64,000 nt of DNA from Palaemon carinicauda (GCF_036898095.1 NC_090761.1:45198125-45262124); one strand, 5' to 3'; positions 20,601 through 33,947 are shown, counted from the stretch's first letter. Numbers and translations are program-made. Notes: generated by a model from the sequence alone, not told the origin.

Positions 20601-22610
20601 GTAGCGAATTCACACGGTGGTTTTCCCTGTTGACCTAATGTTTGTGATCGATATTGTGAGGAATAATCATGCAATCTCCAGCTTCTTATGCCTCTGGAAA
20701 GTTGAGTATTTATCCTTTACAGTGTATAATTTTTAGCTCCTGCTTCACAGAGAAATTAGTGTAATTTAATGTGTTCGGAGCTTGGCCGATCACCGGAGGC
20801 GCCATGGGCGCTGTCGTTCATGACGCATGTGTTATTTAGTTAGCAGAACGACATTCCCGGTTGTAATAGCATTAATAAATTATGAAAGCTATCTAGGCAC
20901 AATTATACTAGTAAAGATATATATATTTATGCATACAATTTCCTCTTCCTTATGTCGATCGTATACGTTAGAATTTCGGCGATTTAGGTAACCGAGATCT
21001 CGCCCTGCGCTAGGCTACCTAGCGTACGCGCTTTAGTATACTTTCATACATGATCCCCGTTTACCCTCGTGTATCGTTTTATTAATTCAACGGGAGATAG
21101 AATATCTCCTACAATTAGTTATATAACTCGATACTCGTCTCCTGTGGAGATTTAAGGGTAATCCCTCCTTCCCTCTGAGTGCCGCCATAGGCGATAACCC
21201 TATCTGGTCTTGCCATAGAGTAGTTCACTCCGGCTTGACTAGGCTAGGGTTTTTCAGTCTCCCACCCTTGCCGGCGAGTATCTCGGCTTTGGTTTTCGAC
21301 AGAACCTCAAAGTATTCAGTCTTTCTGTCGGCAGCCGAGCAGTAGGGAGAGTAGTCACTCCCCTGCCGTCTTACAGCTGCCGACATAGGAGGCTAAGCCT
21401 CCCTAGGCCGCACCTGAAGTGGTAGTTTGATGCCGCCACCTTCTCCCCTGTGGTCTAGAAGACTAGTCCTGTTTCGGCAGACCCTAGGCTGAAGAATAGA
21501 TATTCTTCTGCCGCCTAGGATGGCGCTGATACAGAAACAGAGTTTCTCCCTTGTGTGGAAGTGGCGGCAATCCTGCTGCCTTCTTCCACACTTGATACAG
21601 GACCCTTTTCCCTGTCCCTCTCTGTCCTTTAGCGATAGCCTAGCCATCGCAATCCTGTGGCTGGCGTCCTACATTCTCACCGCTTGCCGGGTAGATTGTA
21701 GTGCCGCCCGGGGTCTTACATAAACAGCTGTCTAGTCACTCAGTCTTTCCCTTATGGATGCAAGGCTCCGGGAAAGGTTGTGGTGGCTGTGACGGCTGCC
21801 GGTGGGAGACCCCTCTACTGTTGAGTGTTCTTCAGTCCTCCCTTGGATTGCCATCCACATCCCTGAAGCCGGCAGTGACCGGCAACGGATTTTGTGGCTA
21901 GATGGAAGCTTGAATGACTCATTCTTCCCTTCCATTTGAACCCTCATTCTGGAGGAAGGCAGTAAGGTTAAGCACTTACACCCTTATTTATTATTAACAA
22001 ACATTTTAATAAGGCAGCCCTTCACTCCCTGCTTTCTCTCTCTCTGTCAGCTAGTGCCGCCAGGTACTAACCCAGTCGGTGACATGGCGGCTGGACTGGT
22101 GCCACCAGGTACTAACCAGTCGGCGACATGCTGGCTGGACCGTGCCACCAGGTGCTAGCCTAGCCGGCAACATGCCAGCTGAACTACAGTATATGATTAT
22201 ACAGTAGCCAGTATATTTGCAGTATAGTATATACTGCAGACAGAAAACTATAGTATATATTATACAATAGTTATTTTCCAACATACCTTGTGTTTCCTTG
22301 CACAGTTTATTGTTGAGCCCAATCTTATATTGAAAGGAAACGTTTCCTTCAATACACTGATAGTTAATCAGTTAACAACTTACCCCACAATATTAAAGAA
22401 CTTAAGAAGGGTCAGTGTTAAGATACACTTATCTATCCCTAGGAGTTAGAACCCTTCTCTTTGAGTTTGCCTGAGTATGGAAATTTTATGGCTTTAATTT
22501 TGGGGGAGGTCACAGCAATTGGCTGGAAAGGAAACACTAGTATGTGTCTTTCCTATTTCCTTTCTAGTTTAACTATCGTAAGCTATAATTGTTAAAATAT
22601 TAATATTAAT
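20601..22610 (+). other. Untranslated leader of element C
   Basis: About 2 kb of mixed-composition DNA between ITR and the D insertion, with no supported coding frame. The part from 21140 is GC-richer and full of GCCGCC and GCCGAC motifs. 22050-22180 carries three imperfect copies of a ~55-bp unit around GTGCC(G/A)CCAGGTACTAACC ... CGACATG(G/C). Element F has a comparably long leader. Confidence 0.5.
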
Positions 22611-22777
22611 TTGTTCCGTAACTAGAATACAAACAACGCTATTGAAAGTGGGTAATTACTTTCGGCGTAGCTGAAAGGACGAGCCATAAAAATTTAACGA
22701 GGGATTATTACCCCACCGCTAGTTAGCGGGGGGGTATGGGTAGCTAGCTACCCTCCCCCCTCACACACCTGTGTTGT
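22611..22777 (+). repeat. Left ITR of element D
   Basis: Starts TTGTTCCGTAACTAGAATAC and ends around CACACACCTGTGTTGTAG, matched inverted at 30052-30244. It contains CGCTAGTTAGCG, a short palindrome. Confidence 0.85.
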
Positions 22778-22900
22778 AGCTCCACTCTGCTTACGGCTCG
22801 GGTGCTAGACGGACCTGTCCGCTGTCACCCTCGCCTACATGACAGCCATTAATCATTGCTTTTTCTTTCTTTTTCTCAAAGTGTTGTAAAGTTGGCCTCT

Positions 22901-25900
22901 ACAATGTGGAAGTGCCCTGGGTTACCTGACCGCCCTTGTGGGACCTTCATGTCTTTCATCGAGACGGATCCTCACACCTTATGCCCTTATTGTAGGGGTC
23001 AGCGGTGTGAAAGTGATAATGTATGTATGGAATGTAGGGAGTGGCCTACCTCCCAGTGGGAGAGGTTTTCTCGGCGCCGGAAGAAGAAGTCCAAACGGGA
23101 TATTTCTCTTTCAAAGGTTTCTTTGAAGAAGGAAAATCCTAAGGACTCTTCTTCCGTAGCCCAAACCTCCTCCGAAGCTCCCACTCGATCGGCCTCTCGC
23201 GAGAGACCGTCAAGTGGTAGCGTAGGCCGTACTGTTGTTGACCGATCTCGGGGTTTGGGAGAGGGAGTTGCCTCCCATAGCGAGGCAGCTCCTCCTCCTC
23301 CCCCGGTGGAGGATTTAATTATTTCTCCTGATGTAAATAATGATGATCTTTTGCGGCTTTGGGCTTCCTTGGGGCTTCAGGGTTCGGCCTCCAAGGAAGC
23401 CTTGTTTGACATGATCAGGTTAGGAGCAGCTGTCAAACAGTCACCGGCGGTAGCAGAGGTTGACCCTCTGTCTATTGTTCAGGCTGTTGTGGCAGACGCT
23501 TCCAATGAGAGTGTTCAAAACCCTGCTCCTGTTGTAGCTGGAGGCTTAGCTCCCCCCTCCGAACATCCTTCGAGGGAGGAACTAAGTCCAACGATCTCTC
23601 CTGCGGGTGATTCTCCCCCCCGGGGGAGTTCACTGACAGAGACTCCTCTTCGGAGGACTGCCGATGGTTTGCCTCGTCCTTCAGCTACCGTTCCTGCTAC
23701 TTCCTTGGACCGGGACCTCTCCGCAGATCGTTTGCGATCTCCTACGCCTGTCAGACCTGCTGACCTGCCTTCACCTTTCCTGGCTGCTGACGCGCTGTGG
23801 GCACCCACACATCTCGTTTTCAAACGGGCACCGGTCCCTTCGGGGCAAAAGGGGTTTTCACACATTGTGTGTAAGTCCCTTGAGCGCCAGGTTTCCCATG
23901 TGCGCCAACGTTCGGCTGCGCGCCAACGCATTACTGCGCACAAGTGCTCACCGGTTGCCGTCTCATCTCACCAGCGCTCTCCTGCACGCCCACGATCTCC
24001 TGTTCGCCCTGCAGTTCCAGAGACTACGCGCCCACGATCTCCTGCTTGCCAACGGACCTCTGCGCGCCCTCGGCCTGATACACGCCCTGGACGCCCTCGG
24101 TCTCCTGCTCATCAGCGATCTCCTGCGCGCCAGCGCTCTCCTGCTCGCAAGCGCTCTCCTGCTCGTCAGCGCTCTCCTGCTCGCCAACGCTTGCCTGCTC
24201 GCCCTCGATCTTTGGATCAGGGCTCCAAGGAGAAGTCTTCTTCCTCTCCTGCTCGCCAGCGCTCTCCTCCACGATCGCCGACTCGCCATCAGACCTCCTG
24301 CTCGCCATTTCTTGCCTACGTGTCATCGAGCGCCCACGCGCCCACTGCCAGAACTTCGGTTCCTGATGAGCGCCCTTCTGCGCGCCCGCGTGCTAGGGAT
24401 ATTCCCCCTGCACGCACGCACCCTATGGCTTCGCCCTTACGGGCCCTTCAACATCCTGTGGCTGCACTCCATCCGAGGTCTCCGGAACGCGCCCACGTGC
24501 CCTGTCGCCTGCGCGCCCACGTGCTCACGAGCTCCTTCTCCTGCACGCCATCGTTCGCCCACGCGCCAACGCGGGAACTCTCCTACGCGCCAACGCTCGC
24601 GTGCGCCCCAACGCGCCCCCTCCTCTATGCACCACCGCTCGCATACGCGCCATCACTCGCCTGCGCGCCATCGCTCGCCTGTGCGCCAGCGCGCCCTCGC
24701 TCACCTGCACGCCCACTCGCTCCCTCGCCCATGCGCCCGAGCGCGAGCAATCACCTCCCGAGCTAGGTAATGGCTTATCACGCCCAGTACGATGCCCAGT
24801 GCGACCCACAGCGCATGCCCACACAGGATCTGGCAGTACGACACGTCAGGTCACCTTCATCGCGTCTCCCCCCCCCCGGTAAGCACAGGACACCGCGCTT
24901 AACGGAGGTAGGAAAATCTCCGGACAGGTCCAGGATCTTTTCTTCTACAGCTTCTTCCTTTCAGGCAGACCCAGTTGTAGTTTCCACTCCTAGGGATCTT
25001 ACGATCCCCTTCCCTCCAGAGGGTGTCTCTGACAGCGCTGCTGTCAGTCGGCTGCCCTGGTTTGGGCCCTTGATCAGAGCGGTTGCGCAGGCTTTCAAGC
25101 CCGCTTTCACTGAACAAGGCCTCAAATCATCAGCTATCTCGGCTCCCTGAAGAGGAAGAGAGGAGTGGACGACGTGGTTACTTCTCCAAGGGCGAAACTG
25201 GTTCCTCGGAAGCCGTCGAGGAAGGCTCCCTCCCCTCCGCAGACTTTCTCTCCATCCCCCGTGTACGAGGGTTTTCCCTCAGGGGATTCTCGTGAGGTGA
25301 GGCGTTCTCCCATCGCACCAATGGGAGAAACCCCACCTCGCGCCGAGAAGTCTCCTCGGGTGGAGGCGGAGAAGAGCCCCCCACCATCTTTGTTGGAATC
25401 CTGCATCCCTCCCAGGAGGGAGTTGAAGGACTCCAAGACGGTTCCGAAATTTTCTTCGAGGATCAGACCAGAACCAGCTAAGCCCGCGGAGAACGTCCAC
25501 GAGTCCCCCCGAGAAGAGCCTTTGGGGACTGCAAACCTTGCTGCTAGTCCATCAGGAGGAGAGCCGCAGGAGTCGGAGCATGCCTTTTGGCAAGTTTTGG
25601 CTCTGATGAGGAACCTTAACGGATTTTCGGATCCGGAGATTCCTCCTCGAGAGGGCAAGGACTCGGTTCTGAACCGAGTCTTTGGTACTCAAAAGCCCCC
25701 TAAAACCAGCGCGGCTTTGCCCTGGTCCCGGGGGGTCAAGAGTGCCAGAGATAAGGTCGAGAGCCAGCTCTCTGAGCTAGCCTCCTCCAGCCGTTTCAGC
25801 GCCGGAAACAAACTCCTCCCACCTCCTCGTGTCCATCAAAGGAGGTACCTGTACTTTGAAATCATCGAGGAGTCCTGTTTAGCTCTTCCCCTCCACCACT

Positions 25901-26540
25901 CGGTGGAAGAGCTCTCCAGGGGAGTCCCTCTTGAGAGACTCTCCAACCGGCCAGTGTCGTTCTTGGCCTCGGAGATTCTCTGCTAGGAGAAGGTAGCGAA
26001 GTGTGTCATGTAGGCCACTTCGTGGCTGGATATCTGGCTGGGATCTCTTGGCATCCTGATACGATCCGAAGACTTGTCTAAGGAGAGTACCAGGAAGGCC
26101 TTGGAGACCTTCCTTCTTTCAGGCACTCGTACCATCGAGTTTCTGGCCCACCAAGTCTCGAACTTGTGGGCTAACACTATCCTGAAACGCCGTGACACGG
26201 TGTCTGAAAGATTCAACTCGAAGGTCCCCAACACCGAGGTCAGTAAGCTCAGACATTCCTTCCTTTTGAGGAGTAGTCTGTTTGAGCCGAAAGATGTAGA
26301 GCAGGCGGCTGAGAGGTGGAGGAAGTCCAACCAGGACTCCCTCCTCCAGAGAGCTTTAACATCAAAGCCCTATAAGCCTCCAGCACCTCAACAACCTCGC
26401 CCTGCAAAGACGACAAAGCCGGCGATAGCAGCAAAGGCAGCGGTGTCCAAACAGCCCTTTCCCGTCAAGGACAGGAGAAGCAAGAAGTCGTCCAGGGCAG
26501 GCAAGAATCCTAGGGGGAGTGGCCGAGGCTGCAAACGCTA
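22901..26540 (+). pseudogene. Gag of element D, broken
   Basis: From the Met at 22901 the frame is open for 622 codons to 24766. It opens with a Cys-rich block of the same spacing as element A's (PHTLCPYCRGQRCESDNVCMEC), followed by a Lys/Arg-rich patch RRRKKKSKR that could act as a nuclear localisation signal, then Ser/Pro-rich sequence and the SPARQR repeat. Homology then continues in other frames (24770-25150, 25165-25986, 26074-26541), separated by stops near 25148, 25984 and 26009, so the full Gag is interrupted several times. The tail is Lys/Arg/Gly-rich. A longer frame from 22856 adds 15 residues with no known match; the tract TTTTTCTTTCTTTTTCTCAAAG there resembles a splice acceptor. 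Confidence 0.78.
23930..24770 (+). repeat. 18-nt tandem repeat encoding SPARQR-type hexapeptides
   Basis: Imperfect copies of CGCCAGCGCTCTCCTGCT encode variants of SPARQR. Because the unit is 18 nt long and poor in stops, a second frame also stays open for 368 codons. The same repeat type occurs in fragment G. Confidence 0.85.
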
Positions 26541-28590
26541 GGGGGGCATGTCCACCAGTAGGGGGATGCCTCCAAAGTTGCACGAACAGGTGGCAGCAGC
26601 TCGGGGCCGATTCCTGGACGATCTCCGTGATCAGCCAAGGATATCGCGTCCCGTTCATAACATCTCTTCCTCCCCTGACAGCGAATCCAGTGTCGTTGAG
26701 CTCTCTTGCTATGGGATCTGCAAGAAGGCAAGCTTTGGGCAGAAGTCAAGACCATGTTGAAGAAGGACGCTCTCCAAGAGGTCGTCGACAGGTCCCCAGG
26801 CTTCTACAGTCGACTCTTTCTTGTAAAGAAGGCGTCCGGAGGCTGGAGACCAGTCATCGACCTCTCAGCTCTGAACAGGTTTGTCAAGCAGACCCCGTTC
26901 AGCATGGAGACGGCAGACTCGCAGTGAGACTGCGAGACTTCATGTGCACATTGGATCTGAAGGACGCGTACTTCCAGATCCCAATCCATCCGTCTTTAAG
27001 GAAGTACCTAAGATTCAGCCTAGACAACAAGATCTACCCGTTCAAGGTGCTGTGCTTCGGTCTCTCCACAGCACCTCAGGTTTTCACCAGAGTGTTCACC
27101 CTGATATCTTCATGGGCACACAAGATCAGCATCCGTCTCCTCCATTATCTGGACGACTGGCTGATCTTAGCAGACTCGGAGTCAACCCTTCTTCGACACC
27201 GAGACAAACTTCTGGGAATTTGCCAAGATCTAGGGATCATGGTAAATCTCGAGAAGTCTTCTCTGCTTCCTTCCCAAAGACTGGTATATCTATGCATAAT
27301 ATTGGACACCAATCTCCATAGAGCCTTCCCATCAGACGACAGGATAGCAAGGCTGAGAAAGGTCGCAAGTCCTTTCCTCAGACGAGACGAACTCCCAGCC
27401 CAATCGTGGTTACGTCTCCTCGGCCATCTCTCATCCTTGGTCCGTCTAGTTCCCAATGGTCGCCTCAGAATGAGATCCCTGCAGTGGCGACTCAAGTCTC
27501 GGTGGAGTCAAAGACACGATTCCCCGGACGTCTTGATCCCTATGGGTCTCGCAGAACAGACGGACCTTCAGTGGTGGGTGGCAGACGAGAACCTACGAAA
27601 GGGAGTGGATCTTCCAGTCCTTCCCCCGGATTTGATGCTGTTTTCGGACGCCTCAAAGAAAGGGTGGGGGGCCCACGTTCTGAACCACAGGACCTCAGGC
27701 CTGTGGTCAGAATCAGAAAAGTGCCTCCATATAAATCTGCTAGAAATGAAGGCTGTTTTTCTGGCCCTTCAACAGTTCCAACATCACCTGGCGTGTCACT
27801 CTGTGGTGGTGATGAGCGACAACACCACAGTAGTGGCTTACATCAACAAGCAGGGAGGTACCTTTTCAGAACAGCTATCCCATCTTGCAGTAGAGATACT
27901 GAGATGGACCGAAGTCCACTCGATTCCACTTTTGGCTCGCTTCATTCCAGGCAAAAGGAATGTGCTTGCCGACAGTCTGAGCAGAGCGTCTCAGATAGTG
28001 AGTACCAAGTGTTCTTTGGATCGTCAAGTAGCCAACAAAGTCCTGACTTTGTAGGGTTCCCCGATTGTGGATCTGTTCGCGACAGCGTTGAACTTCAAAC
28101 TGCCGCTGTACTGTTCCCCAGTCCTGGACCCCAAGGCTCTCTGGCAAGATGCTTTCCAACAACGGTGGGACAACATCGACGTATACACCTTTCCTCGTTC
28201 TGTCTGATGAGGAGGGTACTCAACAAGACCAGACTATCGGTCAACCTCTCGATGACTCTCATAGCTCCGCTGTGGCATCACGCGGAATGGTTCTCGGACC
28301 TTCTGCAACTCCTTACGGAGCCTCCGAGAAAACTCCCTCCACGACACGAGCTACTCAAACAACCACACGCCAACATCTTTCACAAGGCCGTAGTTTTGCT
28401 TCGGCTTCACGCCTGGAGACTATCCAGCATCTCCTCGCAGAGAGAGGATTTTCGCAACAAGTTGCGGAAAGGATGTCTGGACACCTGCGAAAGTCATCCG
28501 CAGGAGTCTACCAGGCGAAGTGGAGAGTCTTCTGTGTTTAGTGTCATGGAAGGGGTATCTTTCCACTCGATGCCACTATTCCAGCAATAG
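26530..28590 (+). pseudogene. RT/RNase H of element D, frameshifted
   Basis: The RT N-terminal part (RSPGFYSRLFLVKKASGGWRP, VIDLSALNRF) is in a different frame (26706-26927) from the palm (LDLKDAYFQIPI, CFGLSTAPQVF, YLDDWLI), which lies in the frame ending at 28054. RNase H has LFSDASKKGWG, NLLEMKAVFLAL, VMSDNTTVVAY and NVLADSLSR. A TAG at about 28052 replaces a codon before IVDLFATALN, further stops follow near 28200, and the C-terminal part continues in a third frame to 28590. The catalytic residues are intact but the polyprotein cannot be made. Confidence 0.82.
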
Positions 28591-29456
28591 CGGAGTTCTT
28601 CTTGTATTTGCGAGAAGAAATGTGCCTTTAAGTCTCAGCAGTGAAAGGCTATCACTCAGCCTTAAGTCTAGCCTTCAGGCTCCAAGGAGTGGACATTTCC
28701 TCTTCGCTAGAACTTTCCCTACTCATACGTAGTTATGAACTTACCTGCCCTCAGTCGAAAGTGAGACCTCCTCCATGGAACGTGGTTCGAGTCCTCAGGT
28801 CTCTTAAGAGACCTCCCTATGAACCATTATGCTAGGCTTCAGATCGCCACCTGACTTGGAAGACGGTGTTCCTACTAGCTTTGGCGTCAGCCAAGCGAGT
28901 TAGCGAACTTCATGGTCTCTCGTATGACATCGCCCATTCAAGGGGATGGGGGGAGGTAACGTTCAGCTTCGTCCCTGAGTTTATTGCTAAGACTCAGAAT
29001 CCGGGAGTGCCGGACCCTCGCTTCGACTCCTTCCGGATTTCGAGTCTTCGTTCTGTAACAGATGACCCAGACCATCTCCTACTGTGCCCAGTAAGGATGA
29101 GGCTATACCTGAAGAGAACAGCTGCAGTTTGTCCCCAAGTGCGGGCTTTGTTTGTCAGCACTGGGAGATCGAAGAGGAGGGTTACCAAGAACACCATCTC
29201 AGCATGGATTCGAAAGGCGATCCATCTGTCCCTGAATCCTGACCCTCCTCCATCACGTCGTGTTAGAGCTCATGATGTCAGGGGAGTAGCTACCTCCCTG
29301 GCCTTCAAGAAAAACTTCTCAGTGACGCAGGTTCTGCAAGCAGGGGTGTGGAAGCATCAAACAACCTTCACAGCCCACTACCTGCAAGACGTGACCCACA
29401 GGAGGCTCGATACGTTCTCTATCGGCTCTGTGGTGGCTGCACAACAGCTGGTTTAA
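28440..29456 (+). pseudogene. Tyrosine recombinase of element D, broken upstream
   Basis: The N-terminal core-binding part (AGVYQAKWRVF, AVKGYHSAL) is interrupted by stops near 28538, 28630 and 28834. From 28866 an open frame of 196 codons keeps the whole catalytic half: AKRVSELHGLS (Arg), AHDVRGVATSLAF (HxxR), VWKHQTTFTAHYLQDV (Trp/His region and Tyr nucleophile). It ends with SVVAAQQLV. Confidence 0.82.
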
Positions 29457-29937
29457 ACCTCAGGCTCCTTAATGGACAAGTAGCAGAGGGTTGAGGGCAT
29501 TGTTACCCGGTTTTAGTCTGCATGAATGAAAAGGTATGCCTGGCCCTTATTCTTTTCTTCATCCTCCCCTCTCTTGGGGAAAGCAGCATCCTGGGTTCTC
29601 TGCACAGCTGACCTCAAACCACTGCAGGTAAACCATGTTCCCTTGTGTTCCTAGTATTAAGTTAATACTGTTGCGTTCCCATACCCTGACGAGGTGGTAT
29701 TTGGAGAGTCCTAGCCTTAAGTTTCCATCTAAAGAACTTCAGGTCAACTTCCTAGGACGAGTCACTTTTTTCCTTCACACACAGCTTACGTAGGCCGCAG
29801 CCCTTGCATAGCAAGGTGCGAGCGAGGTGCAGGGACTCTTTATTGTCGAGTGCTGACACACTCAGATAATGAGTCCCCGGGCAAAGCCAAAAGCCAGTAT
29901 GGCTGGGACTTGTTCCACCCTTCCTAAGGGTTAAGTC
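29457..29937 (+). other. 3' untranslated part of element D
   Basis: Between YR and ICR, with no coding frame or RNA gene I can support. Confidence 0.5.
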
Positions 29938-30041
29938 ACCCACTTTAAATAGCGTGGTTTTTATTCCAGCTGCGGAACAAATGACAAATTCGTAGATACA
30001 GTAATTTGTATTTTTCCTAACTATACAAACCTTAGCTATTT
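29938..30041 (+). repeat. ICR of element D, carrying a TACAGTA insertion
   Basis: On the opposite strand it reads as the right end (AAGGTTTGTATAGTTAGGAAA ... TTTGTCAT) joined to the left end (TTGTTCCGCAGCTGG). At 29997-30003 it has TACAGTA where the right ITR has only TA (AAATTATCTACG). Confidence 0.85.
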
Positions 30042-30051
30042 AATCAAATTT

Positions 30052-30244
30052 GCTACAACACAGGTGTGTGAGGGGGGAGGGTAGCTAGCTACCCTTTCTA
30101 ACCCCCGCTAACTAGCGGTGGGGTAATAATCCCTCGTCAAATTTTTATGGCTTGTCCTTTCAGCTACGTCGAAAGTAATTACCCACTTTAAATAGCTAAG
30201 GTTTGCATAGTTAGGAAAAATACAAATTATCTACGAGTTTGTCA
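30052..30244 (+). repeat. Right ITR of element D
   Basis: Inverted partner of 22611-22777, beginning CTACAACACAGGTGTGTGAG and ending TACGAGTTTGTCAT. Confidence 0.85.
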
Positions 30245-30299
30245 TATTTTGCATAATTTGCTTATCATGTGAGATAAACAACCGCATACTCATTTAATT
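30245..30299 (+). other. 55-bp remnant of element C leader between D and E
   Basis: Belongs to neither D nor E. Read on into 36816 after removal of E it gives a pyrimidine-rich run ending CCTCTCTTTAG just before C's gag ATG, which looks like a splice acceptor. Confidence 0.5.
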
Positions 30300-30301
30300 T
30301 T

Positions 30302-30520
30302 CAATATTTAACTTAGCCGGTGATTATATAGCTGCAACTCTGTTGCTCGACAGACAACTCTACGGAAAAAACTCGCCAGCGATCGCTACACAGGTTGCGG
30401 GTCTGCCCAACAGCGCCATCTGTCGAACAGATACCCAGCTCTCAATGTAAACAAAGACTCAATTTTCTCTCTGTCGAGGTGTCGACAAGACGTACTTTAC
30501 TCGCTGTTGCTAAACTGGAG
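30302..30520 (+). repeat. Left ITR of element E
   Basis: Starts CAATATTTAACTTAGCCGG. Single copy, unlike element B. The inverted partner is 36617-36815. Confidence 0.85.
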
Positions 30521-31699
30521 TTTTTCACATCTATTTGGTGAAGTACTATATTCTAGTTTTGAGCTTTCGCAATGCAGGTGTTTTATCTTCATCTTAAATC
30601 TTGAACTCCTTTTGGATAGATTTAATTATGGTGACAAAGAGAGTATGGACTTTCTTTCACTTTTAAATGGCCGACCCTTCCCTTAGACGGAAGTGTGTTT
30701 AGGCTTTTAGTAATTATCTTATCACGTTATAAATTATTTATAGATTTTCCTCTATATATTTTATATCTCTCCGCCTTTATTAGGCCTCTTCGATTAACTT
30801 TCCATTTATTATAAACATATAAAAATAAATTTTAATGTTTTGTTTATATGCGACCTTTCCTGAGAGTAGGCGGTCCTAACTTGGAAACCAAAGTTAATCA
30901 ACGTTGAGCCCTTTATATCGTAATTAGCTTTTAAAGAGCTAAGGATTTAAAACTTTTTAAATGTAATATTTTATGAAAGAATTTCTTTGATAGTCTTCGT
31001 ACTGTTTTCAAAGATGAACTAACGTTTAGTTTATTTATGCTACGCAGTTGTTGACGTTCAGGACGTTCAACATGCGCTCTATCGTTACGATAGAGAGAGA
31101 GTGTATCACGGTTTCACTTTGCAGTAAGAGTGAATCGATTCTGACGTTTTGTTCATTCTTTCTTAGCTTAAATGTTTTAAATTCTATTTTAAAGGAACTT
31201 TTTATTTGAAAAACCTTTCAGTTTTTTTTCCTTTAGTCAAATAACATGTTTTTTTGACGAAATATAATTGGGCTCTTCTCTTAGGTGCGAAATCAAGAGA
31301 GAAAGAGAGAGAGAGAGATAGAGATAGAGACGGAGGGAGAGAGAGGAGAGAAAACGTTCCGTTCAAGCGGGTAACGTTGTTCTCGAGTTACTCTCGTCTC
31401 TAGTCTCTGTACGGGGAGGAAGGATAAAACGTTTTTAGTTTTTTATTCTCGTCCCCAGGCTATGTGCGGTGAGAGATTGAAAACGCAGTTTATATGAACT
31501 AGTGTTTAGTCTCTTTCCCAGCCACTGATTTTTTTTATCTTAAAATATGTTTTCTGTTTTTTGCTGGTATTAATGAGCTTGCATTATACGACTGATTTCG
31601 CAATTACTACCTTTTAATGAAGGGTAGAATTGCGTGTTTCAGGTAGAAATCAGTAAAAGTTTCGATTTCAGTGAAATAAGTGCAAAACAGAAAATCGAA

Positions 31700-33947
31700 G
31701 TTATAAAGTGATATGCGCAAAGTGTTACAGTGTTGCGTCCGAGGGTTCGTCTGTTCGTGCCTGTCGTTCACCTAGTCCGGGACCTCTTGCATGCTCCCAA
31801 GCCCAGGGGAGAAGTAATGTCAAACGACTTATGGGTTCGAGAGGCCTTGATCAACGAACAGACGTTTTCCCTCTATGGTATCGGGTGTATCTTACCAAGA
31901 TCTACCCTACCATAAGACGAGAGAGACGTTGTTTCTCCTCGTCATCCGAAGGCTTTTCGCATAAGAAACCTGTCACAAGGTTTCGAAGCCCTTAAGCGAA
32001 AGTCAGTCCTTTCAGGACAGGTCCAGCATCCTGGTTACAACCATTAGGACAGCTCTGACCCTATGCAGTCATCAGATAACTGCTCGCCGCCTAACAAAAG
32101 CGTAACACAGACTCCGAGGGTCTTTTTTGTTGGCAAAGTGTTGCGGTCACAGACGTTACCCTTGTCTCTTACCACAACCAATTCCGTTGATCCTTAATGG
32201 TTGTATGGCAAGACATGCAGTATATGCTTGCCTCCCTTATGGAAGACTATTCTGCCGATTAGTCCGTTGAGTCTAGCCGTTTATCTCATCGATATCCTGG
32301 CTTTCAGCCAACCTAACGTTCCTTTGTGCTTACTGTTGACGTTGGCGTAGCTTAGTCACGTCAGTCAGGTTGTTTAGAACCACACTCGATGCGGTCTCGT
32401 GTAGTTTTTCAGCCGCCTTTGGACGTTAGGCCACTTGCTGATGCTCCTGTTGACGTTCAAGACGTTCACTAACAATCGGAGTTGACTTGTTTTGACGTTG
32501 TGCGTCAACCTCCGTATTCTAGAGTTGATTTGACTGCTCAGTCTAGGCAGTCAAAGCAGTCTCGAGTGGACGCTGTGCATCCTCACGCACCTGTTGTGGT
32601 TGACAGTTCAGTTGTTGACAGTTCACAGACTGTCAAGCAGTTACATGACGTTGCGTTCTGGTCCGCTACTAATGCACCAGTGAGTGTGGACTCTGCTTGT
32701 AAAGCATTGCCACCACGGTAGGTCTCTCCCTTGCTTGAGACTCAGCTTTTATCGGACAAGGGTCCTGTAGATGAGGAAGTTGCTGTTCCCCCTCCTACTG
32801 ATATTCCCTTGAGGACTCTGTCAGATGGAGAGGAGCCTAAAGCTGCTTAGCCCCCTATGGATTTTAATTAAATCATGATGATTTTTTTAAGGATCTTTGT
32901 CCGGATCTTTTTGTAACTGCTGCTCCTCGTTCGCCTAAACGTCAGAGCTTACACTAGGCCTAGCTACTTCGAAGCCGTTGTTTTTAAGCTAGTGCTCTCT
33001 CGCTCTCCTAGAGAGCTTTACGTTGGCTAGGCGACTGGTTTTTCACCAGGAGGAGTTTGGGGGATACAGCCTTTGCTTTCCCTTCTTTTAAACTGGTTTA
33101 TAGAGCGAGAGTCTGATATGACACGAGAGAAGTTCTCGGCTTTGGGAGTTCATGCCTCTGCCCAGATAGACTTCTCAATTCTCGTAGACTCTCCCTGGCG
33201 CCTGGCCAGGAGACGCTCCAAGTTTTTTACAGGTCAACTTCACAGCTGTTTTCGAGCCTTTGAAGTTTTGCTGTACAATTATGTCATGCATAACAAGGCT
33301 TTCAGGGATGGTAAGCGGTACCGCCTCAGTCGCTAACCCCGTCTGTTGCCACACCTGCTCCCGTAGACCCTAAATGGGCTTTGCTGCAAGACATGCAGTC
33401 CAAGCTTGCGTCCTTGATAGAGGACTTTAATGCGGAGAAGGTTGCTACCGAACCTTCTGGCCAACAACCTTCCAACCGGTCGGTTGTGCGCCCTGTTGAC
33501 GCTGAGGTAACCTACTCGCGTCTGCCAGTTGAGGTGGTTCCTCCACCGATGCGACCCAGTGTGGGTTGCCAGCCGCACGTTGACGTTAAGCGACGCTCGG
33601 AGGTGGTTGTTGACGTTCAGGACGTTCAACAACCAGCAGAGGTGACTTGTTTTGACGCAGTGCGTCAACCTCAGCAACCCGGTAGGGTGTTGACTGCACA
33701 ACCCAGACGGTCTAGACAGTCTCGGGTTGACGCTGTGCTTCCTCGCGCACCCATGGTTGTTGACAGTTCACAGACTGTGCAGCAGTTCCATGATGTTGCG
33801 TCCGGCTCCGTCACGCATGCACCAGTGCGACCGGACTCAGCGAGCCAGACGTTGCCCACTCCGTTGCCGTTTCCTCATCAGTTTTCGGATGAGGAACCCT
33901 CTGATGAGGACGTTGCTGAACAACAAGACGATCAGCCCCCAGAATAG
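31700..33947 (+). pseudogene. Rearranged Gag remnant of element E
   Basis: Same order of Gag pieces as in element B, with the middle portion present twice. The second middle piece is open for 188 codons from 33381 (LQDMQSKLASLIEDFNAEK to EQQDDQPPE), and codes through the position where B has a TGA near 15369. The N-terminal and first middle pieces are full of stops. Confidence 0.78.

Larger units (their letters stand above)
22611..30244 (+). mobile_element. DIRS element D, decayed, inserted in leader of C
   Basis: A complete structure: left ITR, leader, gag with a long SPARQR repeat, RT/RH, YR, ICR and right ITR, about 7.6 kb. All coding regions carry stops or frameshifts. The Gag Cys block and the YR resemble those of element A, so the two are related families; the ITRs are unrelated to A's. 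It lies in C's leader, 55 bp upstream of E's insertion point. Confidence 0.87.

Noticed and set aside
23664..24770. 368-codon second frame over the SPARQR repeat
   Set aside because: Open because of the 18-nt repeat; the Cys block and upstream Gag belong to the other frame.
23930..24770. CRISPR-like array
   Set aside because: Units are contiguous with no unique spacers and encode part of Gag; the genome is eukaryotic.
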